64,000 bases of DNA, from positions 18,281,379 through 18,345,378 of the forward strand of contig OX235263.1 of assembly GCA_944472135.2 (NCBI GenBank), in the 5' to 3' direction. Each line of letters starts with the position of its first letter. Positions within the stretch are counted from its first letter, which is position 1. Under the pieces are notes generated by a model. The model saw only the letters and a list, made by a program, of their open reading frames with translations. It did no database searches and had not been told where the DNA came from. Made by a program: the position numbers and the translations under genes. Source of the DNA: Trichobilharzia regenti (lineage: Eukaryota > Platyhelminthes > Trematoda > Strigeidida > Schistosomatidae). Of this stretch, positions 43,498 to 52,090 are shown piece after piece.

Positions 43498-43786
43498 TTT
43501 AGAGGGTTGACGGAATTATCTTACACAGCCTCTAAATTATTCTCGCGTACCGAAAACAAAGCAAAAGCCAATATTTGATCGTCCAAACTTCGTGATATAT
43601 TTCGGGACCAAAACAAACCTTCAGGCGAACGCTTAGCTAGCTAGTGATCGTGCACGTGACACGATTGGGTACCAAATGGCGGGGAAGCTTGACCGGAAGC
43701 CTTCAGCTAAACAAGTCGACTTAAACAGTGGTGGTCAGCATCCAATGGTGAGTGATTGCTGTGGTCAATAATTTTGGGGAATTATT
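43498..43786 (-). repeat. LTR 6 of array (outer right, 5' side), end altered
   Basis: It matches the other LTRs up to AATTATT. The last ten bases (TACCGCTACA elsewhere) are replaced by AACGGCTGGT, so the terminus is either eroded or cut off. Confidence 0.65.
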
Positions 43787-44649
43787 AACGGCTGGTGTTT
43801 TAATAACAATCTTATTTTAGTATATGTATGACTATTATATGATGGTTGTGTCGAAAATATATGGATTTCCAGATAACTGCTTAACACAACTCTAATCAAA
43901 GCAGACATCTTGCGAATCTTATGGGTAGAGGACTATCATAACAATGTTTAATAGACCCAAGTTAGCGAATCCACTTGGCGAATCCATTCAATGAGAATGG
44001 ACCTAAAATCGCCAGCCTGGTCACTGCTGTGAAAGATCTTTCACTGCTACAGACGCCTACCAGTGAAAACGCTTCCAGGTAGCGATATCTCGCAAATGTG
44101 CTCTGGGGAGAATTTTATTATTGATATGTTGTGATGTGGGTGAATTCCATTGTGTTTTAGAAGAAAGAATATAATGAAGCAATGTTTGTTAAGCCACTAT
44201 GAATTTACGGGATTGAATGACTCTAAACTATAGCACACCAACAGGAAGCTACCTAATGAACGGATTTATGATTTTGATAAATTTATTTACAGAAACTGGA
44301 TAAACCTGACTGTGAGGACTTCTGTGAGAAACTGGGAAGCTTTTTTCGGACATATACAAGAATATTATCCTATGTTACCATACTTAACAATGCATTACTT
44401 GTTCATAGTGGTTTGTTTCGAAATGCTCACTTCTACTTCTTACGAAACTGATTGGTCGCTATAGGCAGTTTCGTTTTGGGCTGCTGTAGTTTAGAGTCAC
44501 CCGGGATTGGACTCTTTTAAAATCAATGACAAAACAGTGAAAAGTTATATTCCTCAAACCAGTAGCATGTGACTATTTAAGCGTTAAGTGGACTATCGAG
44601 AAATGGTTATAGTAACCTCTATTATTGCATTATCGTTCCTTAGGTGCCG
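43787..44649. other. No recognisable feature
   Basis: Right flank of the array; no repeat or gene was assigned. Confidence 0.35.
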
Positions 44650-44930
44650 AGTGGAACATATGGCTTCAACAACACATCTCCACTTTCTTCTATTTTCTAC
44701 CACCCTCTTCAGCCGGGTCCACGGTTGCCCTTAATCTCTCATCTCTTCCCCACACGATATCTTGCATGTCACTCTAAGACGACCCATTCGTCACCTCCAA
44801 TTGGGATTTCACTCAGGGGCCTGGTGCGCGATGTCATTCGATGGTTTTCTCAATGTTTTCCCAATCCATCTCCATTTTCTCCCATATATTTGTTGGGCGA
44901 TCGTCTTGTTATATAATTTAATTATGATCA
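44650..44930 (-). mobile_element. RTE/SR2-like LINE 3' fragment
   Basis: Minus strand carries GGAAAACATTGAGAAAACC, CATCGAATGACATCGCGC and the HTLRK/DITRQ-equivalent region, running toward GTTGTTGAAGCC. It is truncated at both ends. Confidence 0.55.
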
Positions 44931-46969
44931 CTCAGTAGGCCTTTCAACGTGGGACTTAGACAGGTACGTGGTTGCTGGTACCTATGAACTAGCTGGACGA
45001 ATACTGGAGGGCTTGTAGTGCATCGTATTCTACGACGACATTTTTGAGGGTTCCGCTATGCATGAGTCTCACGTGTTTGACAGACTGGGGTCATTTCATC
45101 GATTAATACTCCTGACCGGCATGGCTTATTTCTCATACCGTGTTAATTAGTGCATACGACCTCGGGCTTTTATGATGTTCGGTTTGTCCCTAGAGGACTC
45201 AGAAGCATTTATACTGAAGGCCTGACTGTCTGAAAATTCAAGTGTTTTGGAATAGTCTCCTAGTTTGTTTAATTTCTAGTTTTTCTAGTTGAGGTAGTGT
45301 CTCTTTTCTCCTTATTCTGTACAGAATGATAACCCCAGTTCGATGGGTGGGTCTGTTCTTCTGGGATAGTGAGCACTAGCTAGCAACTGACTTTTTGACC
45401 AGAAGTACAGTTTGAACCTCTTGAAGCCAATGAGAATAGCACTTTTCTCTATTCTAGGTAATGTCTCTGGCTTAGCTGCACACGCTACAGAATTACCCAA
45501 AAGGAGTAACACCTCAGGCACTTGCCTGAATCTTTTCCTTTCCCGGGAAATTCTTTGGCACAGACATTCCTAAAGTGGGGCTGATCCCTAGATAAAGCTT
45601 AGCTACTGAGTGGTACATGTTCCACTGCGGGAAACTCATTCATTTTAATATGGCTCCGTATACTGGTGGACTTCTAGAAAACCACTTAGTTAAGGTACTT
45701 GAGGGACTCTGAAAGTGTGATGTTCACGATCGACGTGTAGCCACCAGTCCTGCTAGACCTGAGCGCTAGCCACAGTACCTACTGACACTTTTAGCCTGGT
45801 CCACTTAAGCTGGTGGTCAGTCTGCCCTTGACACCGCTCCAGGTAGCAAAAGGAGGATACAACACTTACGGCTGCTGAAAGATGTATTTATTGATGATGA
45901 TTTGCAGTGAGTGTGCAGGTAGATTATCACACAAAAACGGAACTGCGAACCTCTTGTGCTCTGAAAATTGTGTCTTTCATTGTGTGCGGATAAACAAATA
46001 GATCGTTGACGGTGATACGGTTGAAGTTCATTTTAGTTGACGCAGTTTCTTGATCTCCTACAGACTTACGTCTTGGTGGCACAACTGGCCGACTGAATAA
46101 ACCGCCCTGTCCCAGCTTGCCGCCCAGATTTCATGGTTGAGCTTCCTAGGTCTTTAATAAATCTAAAACTTACTCTTTTTTCATACTCGTTGCTTGCTTA
46201 AAGTCTGAATGCTTTGATGAAAATCATAACAACACCAATGTTCGAACAAAGCTATATTTTCATTGAAAACGTTATAGTTTCCATGCTTAGACCATTAAAC
46301 ATTGCAAATGTATGCTATCATTTCAAGGAGTCTCCACTCGCCTCTTGTATATATCTTGTAAATGTACTTTCAATAATGTATTATTCATTGTAACCCACTA
46401 GTATCTCCACCTTTATTTATTTCAGCTGTTACGAAGTAAAAAGTTGAACAAATTCATCAACATGAATGGTGTGTGTTGTATAATATGAAGCATGTCAAGC
46501 ATTATTTGCATGCTGCCGTCAATAGCAGATCGGATATTATGGTGATATGGTTATGAATAATAAACCCTTCTGGAAATTCTCTTTAGTATATGCACATAGG
46601 ACACTGCTCTCCGTATCATTTCTCATAAAACAAGACTGACTACGTAACACCTTTCGAAAGCTGTTATAACGGGAAAAGATGGAGACTTGGAGATGGAAAT
46701 TTTTTATGGAAGAAAAACATAACAAATTCACACGTTTTCAGCCACACTTATGGTCGGTTAATGTCAGTGGATAATAAATTGTTTTGACTGATTGCCGACT
46801 TTCTGAAGGTGAAGCCTTGAGACCACAACATGTGCTTGATTCAGACTTGGGAAATAAGCATCCCTACTTCTGTAGTCATTGGCCTGAAATATTGTTTTCA
46901 GTTTTGGCTACTTCCTGTCAATCTGCGGCTATATTATTCTTATTTCCTTTAGTTCTTAGAGGAAGTTAG
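44931..46969. other. About 2 kb without assigned feature
   Basis: Slightly more GC-rich than most flanks, with no coding motif or known repeat. Small frames (for example 45521-45312) carry no recognisable domain. Confidence 0.35.
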
Positions 46970-47320
46970 AGCTTCAACCGTACGTCTCTACTGCGTTCGG
47001 TTCTCTGCCAACATTTTCACCCGGTTCCACATCTGCCTGCATGCTTTCATCTCATCTTCACATGCCATCCTCCATGTCACCTCACCCTCTCACTGACGAC
47101 CAACTCGCCACTTCGCATTCGAGTTCCACTTGAGTGATGGCCTGATATCACTTGATTGTTTGTTTTCTCAGAGTATGGCCAATGCACCTCCATTTCTTCC
47201 AGCACACCCTCCTGTTACAGAACTGGTTGAGGTTGGTTCGTTCGCTCACAGAGATCCCTTCCTACTGCTGATCTTTTCTGACCAGCCATCTGATCTTGAG
47301 TATTGAATCTGCGACTATAT
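46970..47320 (-). mobile_element. RTE/SR2-like LINE 3' fragment
   Basis: Minus strand: TGGTCAGAAAAGATCAGC, then GAACCAACCTCAACCAG, GGAAGAAATGGAGG and TGGAACTCGAATGCG, followed by GTTGGCAGAGAACCGAACG. These match the C-terminal region of copies at 58.7 and 61.0 kb. Confidence 0.6.
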
Positions 47321-47568
47321 ACTGCGGACAAGTCTTTTCAGTAGCACACTCTACTCTGTGAATATGCCTTTGATTTCTCTAAGATCCTGTTTAATATTTC
47401 TTTTTTTCTTTTTGAATATGAAGACTGAAATATTTATGGGGAAATAAATACTTATTAATGACATGAATGTATAATTACTTTTTATGTTCACGATTGTATG
47501 ACACAATATTCTGCCTATTTTGGTGTATCGAAGTAAATCTTGAATCACACATACTAGAGAGATTCCAG
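47321..47568. other. Flank of the gypsy element
   Basis: No feature other than the CCAG target duplication at 47565-47568. Confidence 0.5.
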
Positions 47569-47910
47569 TGTAACAACAGAAGACAAGGGCTGGCAACAGA
47601 TCGTTTTATTACGAAAATCAACACGTATTTATATATATTTTATATGCATTAATAAGGCTTATGCAAGCAGAAAAAGGCAGTCTTCTGATTGGTTGTTTCT
47701 CGGAAGTTAAGCAGACAAACACAGTCTTATGATTGGTTGTGTTCGATATTTCTCGGAAAGTAGAGCCATCTATCTGCGAATCATATTTGTCCACATTTAG
47801 GTTTGCTGTGATTGGTTGTTGAAACAGCCTTGTTCACGGTCAATATTAGTGACCTAGACATTAACGTAGATTAGTGCCAACCAATCGGCTAGCAGCCTGC
47901 TCTCACCACA
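47569..47910 (-). repeat. 3' LTR of the gypsy element
   Basis: On the plus strand it runs TGTAACAACAGAAGAC to GCTCTCACCACA. It contains repeated GATTGGTTGT blocks (CCAAT boxes on the minus strand). The pol stop codon (47891-47889) lies about 20 bp inside it. Confidence 0.9.
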
Positions 47911-49997
47911 CTCGTCCCCCCGTCAAATAGCTTTGTGCGCAGACGTTCCGACCTTCTGGGTGCTACATCCTCTAGTTGAGGATTGTTACTGACCGGCTTG
48001 TCCCACTGTACCCATCTTTGTAGCTGACTGGCGTTAACTCGTTTCTGTTTATCACCTCTTCGGATGGTATATACTTGACCCCGTCTTTTTGTGATTGTGT
48101 ATGGTCCTTCCCACTTTGGAAGGAGTTTCCGTGAACCTAGCCCGCCTCCAACTGTATATCTCCTGTCTCTACACTTCACTTGGTCCCCGACTGCAAAAGT
48201 AATGCACTGCGTCCTTTCTTTCATCTGAGACTTCGTGACATCACTGCGCTGCTTCCGTATTACATTCTTGACTGCCTCTTTCCTCTCTGCTTTTAATTTC
48301 GTCGTACTCCACTTTTGGTGCATGGGCCAGGTCTCATTGTGTACCGGTAATCGTGGTTTTCTGCCATACATCAGTTGGAAGGGTGACTTCTTCGTTGTTT
48401 CCTGAGTGGTAGCCCGATGTGTTAGTAAAATCAGTGGAAGCTCCGTTTCCCAGTTCCCGCCCTTCGAAGCCAGCCACTCTTTCAGTGTACGGTTGTTTCT
48501 CTCCGTTAGGCCATTCGTTTGTGGATGGTATGGGGTCGTTCTGATCCTCTTGATGCCCAGCTGTTGCAAACGGGAAGTAAACTCTTCACTCTCGAAACAG
48601 GGACCTTGGTCTGTCAGTATTGTCTTCGGTACGCCGTGGTCTGCAACAATGTGTCTAACTACTGCATCTGTCACGGTTCTTGCACGTTGGTCTGGGATTG
48701 CTACGGCGTCTACCCATCGTGTCGCGTGTTCCGTCATCACCAAGAGGTACTGATTACCATTGGATGTCTGAGGAAATGGACCCATGACATCTACGGACCA
48801 CAAGTCACCTATCGCGGTAACTGGAATCGACTGAAGTGGTGGTCGTATATACCGGTCACCTTTCATCAGCTGGCACCGTGGACATCCAAGTACGTATCTT
48901 GCTACGTCTTCTCTCATACCTGGCCAGTACATACTTTGTCTTAGGAGGTCGGTCGTTCTGGCCACGCCTGTATGCGCTAGCTGGTGACATTCTTCTATCA
49001 TGTCGTGGCGCGACGATTGAGGTATGACAGCCAGCCAGCTTCCGTCGTTCTCTCGCCAGGTCAGAGTCCCGTAGGCATTCACTCTGAGTCGATCCCTCTG
49101 TCTGAGTAGTGTGGTTAGCTCCTTACTCGCCGTAGTTTGATCCACTTCTATTCCGTTGGTGATCACCTGTATTACTGTATTCAGCGTATCGTCCAACCTC
49201 TGCCTACGTGCAAGTCTTAGTGGGTCTTGTTCTACTGCATGCACTCCGTAAGCGACCTCGGGCAACTCAGACTCATCTTCTGGTCTCGATAACAAATCTG
49301 CCAAGACATTTTCACTTCCAGGAACGTGTGAGATCGTAAAATCGTATTCCTGAAGACGCAACATCCACCGTGACAACTTCCCCCGTGGGTCTCTCGCTGT
49401 CTTCAAAAATTGTAGCGGCTTATGATCGGTTTCGATGTGGAACCGCCGGCCGAGTAAATAAGGTCTCCATTTGTCGACTGCCCATACCATTGCTAAACAT
49501 TCTTTCTCTATCGTTGAATACTTTCTCTCTGTGAGGGTCAACACCCTACTGGCATACTCAACGATTCCCTCGTCCTGTCTTAGGACCGCACCTATAGCGT
49601 AGTCACTGGCATCTGTGCACACTGTGAACTGTCTTCCTGGCACAGGTAGTTTTAGCGTCATTTGTTGGTGGTCGAGCAGCTGTTTAATTCTGTCGAATGT
49701 CCTCTGCGATTCTTCCGACCAAACAAACTTTGGCTCACCTAGTAGCCTGTATAGAGGGGCTGCTATCTCATTGAAGTTCTTCACGAAGCGACTATAAAAC
49801 GCTGCTCTACCCAAGAATTGTCTCAGTTTTCTCTTTGAATTCGGGGCTGGAATCGTTTTAATCGTCAAAATTTTCTCCGGCAGTGGTTTAATCTCACCAT
49901 TTCCCACTTTATGTCCCAACAGAGTAACATTCTTTTTGGCTATCTGAGACTTGGTTTTGTTGACGCGTAGTCCAAACTCTTCGATGCGTCGCAGCAC
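47889..49997 (-). CDS. Gypsy pol, C-terminal part: RT thumb, RNase H, integrase
   Basis: The 702-codon frame starts in the RT connection (LLGHKVGNGEIKPLPEKI, then LRQFLGRAAFYSRFV). RNase H has TDASDYAIGAVL, YSTIEKECLAMVWAV and ETDHKPL. Integrase follows: the zinc-binding H-H-C-C region (HTGVARTTDLL ... CPRCQLMKG), then the catalytic core with SVDVMGPFP (first D), ILTDQGPCFESEEF (second D) and PQTNGLTERNN (E). KWEGPYTITKRR is a GPY/F module. The C-terminal residues are encoded across the polypurine tract into the 3' LTR. The upstream frame ends just before this one at 50003, needing a one-base shift near 50025 to join. Every catalytic residue I can check is present. Confidence 0.9.
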   Translation of the reverse strand: MLRRIEEFGLRVNKTKSQIAKKNVTLLGHKVGNGEIKPLPEKILTIKTIPAPNSKRKLRQFLGRAAFYSRFVKNFNEIAAPLYRLLGEPKFVWSEESQRTFDRIKQLLDHQQMTLKLPVPGRQFTVCTDASDYAIGAVLRQDEGIVEYASRVLTLTERKYSTIEKECLAMVWAVDKWRPYLLGRRFHIETDHKPLQFLKTARDPRGKLSRWMLRLQEYDFTISHVPGSENVLADLLSRPEDESELPEVAYGVHAVEQDPLRLARRQRLDDTLNTVIQVITNGIEVDQTTASKELTTLLRQRDRLRVNAYGTLTWRENDGSWLAVIPQSSRHDMIEECHQLAHTGVARTTDLLRQSMYWPGMREDVARYVLGCPRCQLMKGDRYIRPPLQSIPVTAIGDLWSVDVMGPFPQTSNGNQYLLVMTEHATRWVDAVAIPDQRARTVTDAVVRHIVADHGVPKTILTDQGPCFESEEFTSRLQQLGIKRIRTTPYHPQTNGLTERNNRTLKEWLASKGGNWETELPLILLTHRATTQETTKKSPFQLMYGRKPRLPVHNETWPMHQKWSTTKLKAERKEAVKNVIRKQRSDVTKSQMKERTQCITFAVGDQVKCRDRRYTVGGGLGSRKLLPKWEGPYTITKRRGQVYTIRRGDKQKRVNASQLQRWVQWDKPVSNNPQLEDVAPRRSERLRTKLFDGGTSVVRAGC
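47911..47923 (-). promoter_or_regulatory. Polypurine tract
   Basis: The minus strand reads ACGGGGGGACGAG directly before the 3' LTR. This is the expected plus-strand primer position, and it is translated as part of pol. Confidence 0.75.
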
Positions 49998-50002
49998 GGC
50001 TT

Positions 50003-50542
50003 CTACATGGTTGACGTGATCGTTTTCGTTTGACTGTATATGACGAGATCATCACCATAAACCTCCACGTTTTTCAAGTTCTTAAGTAATAGCTTCATCA
50101 GTCGCCTGAACGTAAACGGTGCACCTGCTAGTCCAAACGGCATGCGTTTAAATCGATATTGCGTCTGACCCACGATGAAAGCCGTCTTATCTCTGTCACT
50201 TTGTTTTATCGGTATCTGCCAGTATCCTGAGCGAAGATCGAGAACCGAAAACACATTCGCACCTTGTAGGCGATCTAAGGTTTCTATCACTGTTGGCATG
50301 GCACACGGTCTTAACTCTGTCATACTGTTTAACTGTCGGAAATCAACACAGAATCTATATTTCCCATTCGCTTTTTTTACTAACAGCACTGGAGAGTTGT
50401 ATGGGCTATCAGCTTCCTCAATAATATCATCTTTTAACATCTCTTGCACTTGTCGCTCCACTTCGCCTTCCAGATGACATGGAACTCTTCGCGTTAAAAA
50501 TGACCTTACTTTAGGATCACTTAACGGAATTTCATGATTCAC
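50003..50542 (-). CDS. Gypsy pol, RT palm and fingers
   Basis: This frame holds YNSPVLLVKKANGKYRFCVD, SVLDLRSGYWQIPI (motif A), FKRMPFGLAGAPFTF and VYGDDLVIYSQ (motif C, YGDD-type). It opens without an ATG (a GTG at 50542) as a continuation of the protease frame and ends at a premature stop caused by the slip near 50025. Confidence 0.85.
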   Translation of the reverse strand: MNHEIPLSDPKVRSFLTRRVPCHLEGEVERQVQEMLKDDIIEEADSPYNSPVLLVKKANGKYRFCVDFRQLNSMTELRPCAMPTVIETLDRLQGANVFSVLDLRSGYWQIPIKQSDRDKTAFIVGQTQYRFKRMPFGLAGAPFTFRRLMKLLLKNLKNVEVYGDDLVIYSQTKTITSTM

Positions 50543-50946
50543 CTTATCGCAATAACCGTATGGGTCCCATCTCCAGTGAACAGATGATCGTATTTATTAA
50601 TTAACTCTGTCACATTGTGTACCGTCGACAGCTTAATCGCTGCTATCTCGCTGGTCTCATACATGTTGATATGCCCGTATTTCGTGATCACCACGTTCGC
50701 TTGCGTGTCGATTATGGCACCAATCTCACGCAGAAAATCCGCTCCTAATATCGTTCGCTGTAGTTCGGGTACAACAATGAAAGGAAACGTCACCTCGCAG
50801 CCACCAACAACGACCGTACAGTTCGATCTACCCGTGATACGCAACACATACCCGCCTACTGTTTGTACTGTCAATGAACACGGATTAACACTCTTACATA
50901 AATTCTTATCTATTAACGACACGGCCGCCCTGTATCTATCAAACAT
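50539..50946 (-). CDS. Gypsy protease C-terminal part and linker
   Basis: It continues the aspartic protease after the active site. AAVSLIDKNL follows the DTG of the preceding frame. The second-half motif TILGADFLREIGAIID (L-G-A-D type) and the linker to RT around HTV are present. The ATG at the track start is fortuitous. Confidence 0.8.
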   Translation of the reverse strand: MFDRYRAAVSLIDKNLCKSVNPCSLTVQTVGGYVLRITGRSNCTVVVGGCEVTFPFIVVPELQRTILGADFLREIGAIIDTQANVVITKYGHINMYETSEIAAIKLSTVHNVTELINKYDHLFTGDGTHTVIAIR

Positions 50947-51183
50947 ACTACTTCTCGATCATTCACTCGCAACTTCGAATACAGAGCGCCTTTCTCAATA
51001 GCCCCCACTAAACCTAGGTTCATACGAAAGAAAGAACAAGCATTATACCGTCTGAAATTTTTTCTTTTTCGCCTTTCTGGGCAGTATCTTCTCCAGTGTC
51101 CCGGCTTACCGCATTCAAAACACCGGTCTTTTCTATCAGCCAACTTTAACGCCGCCACTTCCCGCTGCAATGCTTCAATTTTT
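50913..51183 (-). CDS. Gypsy nucleocapsid zinc knuckle and protease active site
   Basis: This frame, one base off gag, encodes CFECGKPGHWRRYC (CX2CX4HX4C knuckle), a basic stretch (PERRKRKNF), then VCLIDTG, the protease active site. It then runs off frame at 50930-50928 (a GGG run) and stops. Confidence 0.85.
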
Positions 51184-51766
51184 GCTCATATTCGTTTGGT
51201 TTTGGTTGGTCTATAGCGGCTACCGTTGTGCTCAGCAGCTGTCTGGTCACCTTCGCCAGCTCACTAATATCCATCGGCTGCGTTGCGTTAACCAGTTTTA
51301 ATCGCTGAGAAATGTGGTCGGGGACACTCTCGATGAATTGGGAAGACAGTAACTGCGCTTCTGATTCTTCATCTAAAGTGGGAAGCGCGCGTCGAAGTAG
51401 ATTAGTCAGTTTCACCGCCAACACTAGCGGGTCTCCATCAGGTCCAAGCTTCATTGACCGGAACTGCTGCATTGCTAGCTGTCTGTCTGTTTCGCTGTCA
51501 AACTCGGACACTAGTCGTTCAACCAATTTCTTCCAAGACGCTGTGCCATTTGACCTGTCTACGCTGTCATATGCAGCCTTCGCTCGGCCTCTCAACAGCG
51601 TCCCCAGGACAACTGCCTTCGCCGCCTGCTCCTTGACACCCACCAGCTCAGCAACGGCTTCGAAGTCACGTAAGAAGCTCCGTATGTCACCTTCTTCAAA
51701 CGCAGCTGGCCACGGGATCTTCATCTTCTTGGAGGCAGCGACACCAAATGTAACAACAGAAGACAA
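51146..51766 (-). CDS. Gypsy gag (capsid)
   Basis: It encodes 206 residues: MKIPWPAAFEEGDIRSFLRD near the start, then capsid helices with SWKKLVERLVSEF and LSSQFIESVPDHIS. Its ATG (51766) lies 18 nt inside the 5' LTR, so the primer-binding site is translated. The frame departs from the knuckle frame at a T5/A5 run (51179-51183), either a mutation, a sequencing slip or a programmed minus-one site. Confidence 0.85.
   Translation of the reverse strand: MSSVVTFGVAASKKMKIPWPAAFEEGDIRSFLRDFEAVAELVGVKEQAAKAVVLGTLLRGRAKAAYDSVDRSNGTASWKKLVERLVSEFDSETDRQLAMQQFRSMKLGPDGDPLVLAVKLTNLLRRALPTLDEESEAQLLSSQFIESVPDHISQRLKLVNATQPMDISELAKVTRQLLSTTVAAIDQPKPNEYEQKLKHCSGKWRR
51735..51748 (-). promoter_or_regulatory. 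Primer-binding site position
   Basis: The minus strand immediately after the 5' LTR reads TTTGGTGTCGCTGCC. A TGGTG start complements a tRNA CCA end preceded by A. I cannot name the tRNA from memory. Confidence 0.55.
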
Positions 51767-52090
51767 GGGCTGGCAACAGATCGTTTTATTACGAAAATCA
51801 ACACGTATTTATATATATTTTATATGCATTAATAAGGCTTATGCAAGCAGAAAAAGGCAGTCTTCTGATTGGTTGTTTCTCGGAAGTTAAGCAGACAAAC
51901 ACAGTCTTATGATTGGTTGTGTTCGATATTTCTCGGAAAGTAGAGCCATCTATCTGCGAATCATATTTGTCCACATTTAGGTTTGCTGTGATTGGTTGTT
52001 GAAACAGCCTTGTTCACGGTCAATATTAGTGACCTAGACATTAACGTAGATTAGTGCCAACCAATCGGCTAGCAGCCTGCTCTCACCACA
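51749..52090 (-). repeat. 5' LTR of the gypsy element
   Basis: Same 342 bp as the 3' LTR, no difference seen. On the minus strand it has CCAAT-type boxes, a TATAAATACG-like promoter and CTTGTCTTCTGTTGTTACA at its end, which includes the gag ATG. Confidence 0.9.

Larger units (their letters stand above)
29796..43786 (-). mobile_element. Tandem array of five deleted CsRn1-like LTR elements
   Basis: Six copies of a ~299-bp LTR-like block (starts at 29796, 32539, 35281, 38024, 40758, 43498) alternate with five internal regions. Unit lengths are 2743, 2742, 2743, 2734 and 2740 bp. Units 2 and 3 differ only in a C-run (C6 versus C7). Other differences are an ATA run (7, 7, 7, 4, 6 copies) and under ten substitutions. 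All units share the same deletions and the same protease stop, so one defective element was multiplied. LTR-internal-LTR order is what unequal recombination between LTRs, or insertion of a multimeric circle, produces. No flanking target duplication is visible. Confidence 0.85.
47569..52090 (-). mobile_element. Near-intact Ty3/gypsy LTR retrotransposon, 4522 bp
   Basis: Two 342-bp LTRs identical by eye flank a single coding region in the order gag, zinc knuckle, protease, RT, RNase H, integrase with GPY/F-like end. CCAG occurs immediately outside both LTRs (47565-47568 and 52091-52094), giving a 4-bp target duplication. LTR identity implies recent insertion. The reading frame is interrupted at four places by single-base slips (about 51181, 50929, 50554 and 50025). 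No env-like frame is present. The family within schistosome gypsy elements is not assigned. Confidence 0.9.

Noticed and set aside
29796..43786. Regularly spaced repeats as a CRISPR-like or other defence array
   Set aside because: The period is 2.74 kb, the spacers are identical retroelement coding sequence, and the genome is eukaryotic.
48406..48944. Plus-strand open frames of 115 and 141 codons in the gypsy element
   Set aside because: They are antisense shadows of the integrase/RNase H frame, with no recognisable motif of their own.
51312..51890. 192-codon plus-strand frame opposite gag
   Set aside because: It is antisense to gag, runs into the LTR, and has no domain. It is explained by the codon composition of gag.
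47569..52090. Envelope gene or chromodomain in the gypsy element
   Set aside because: The integrase frame ends in a GPY/F-like module and stops inside the LTR. There is no room for env and no chromodomain-like aromatic pattern.
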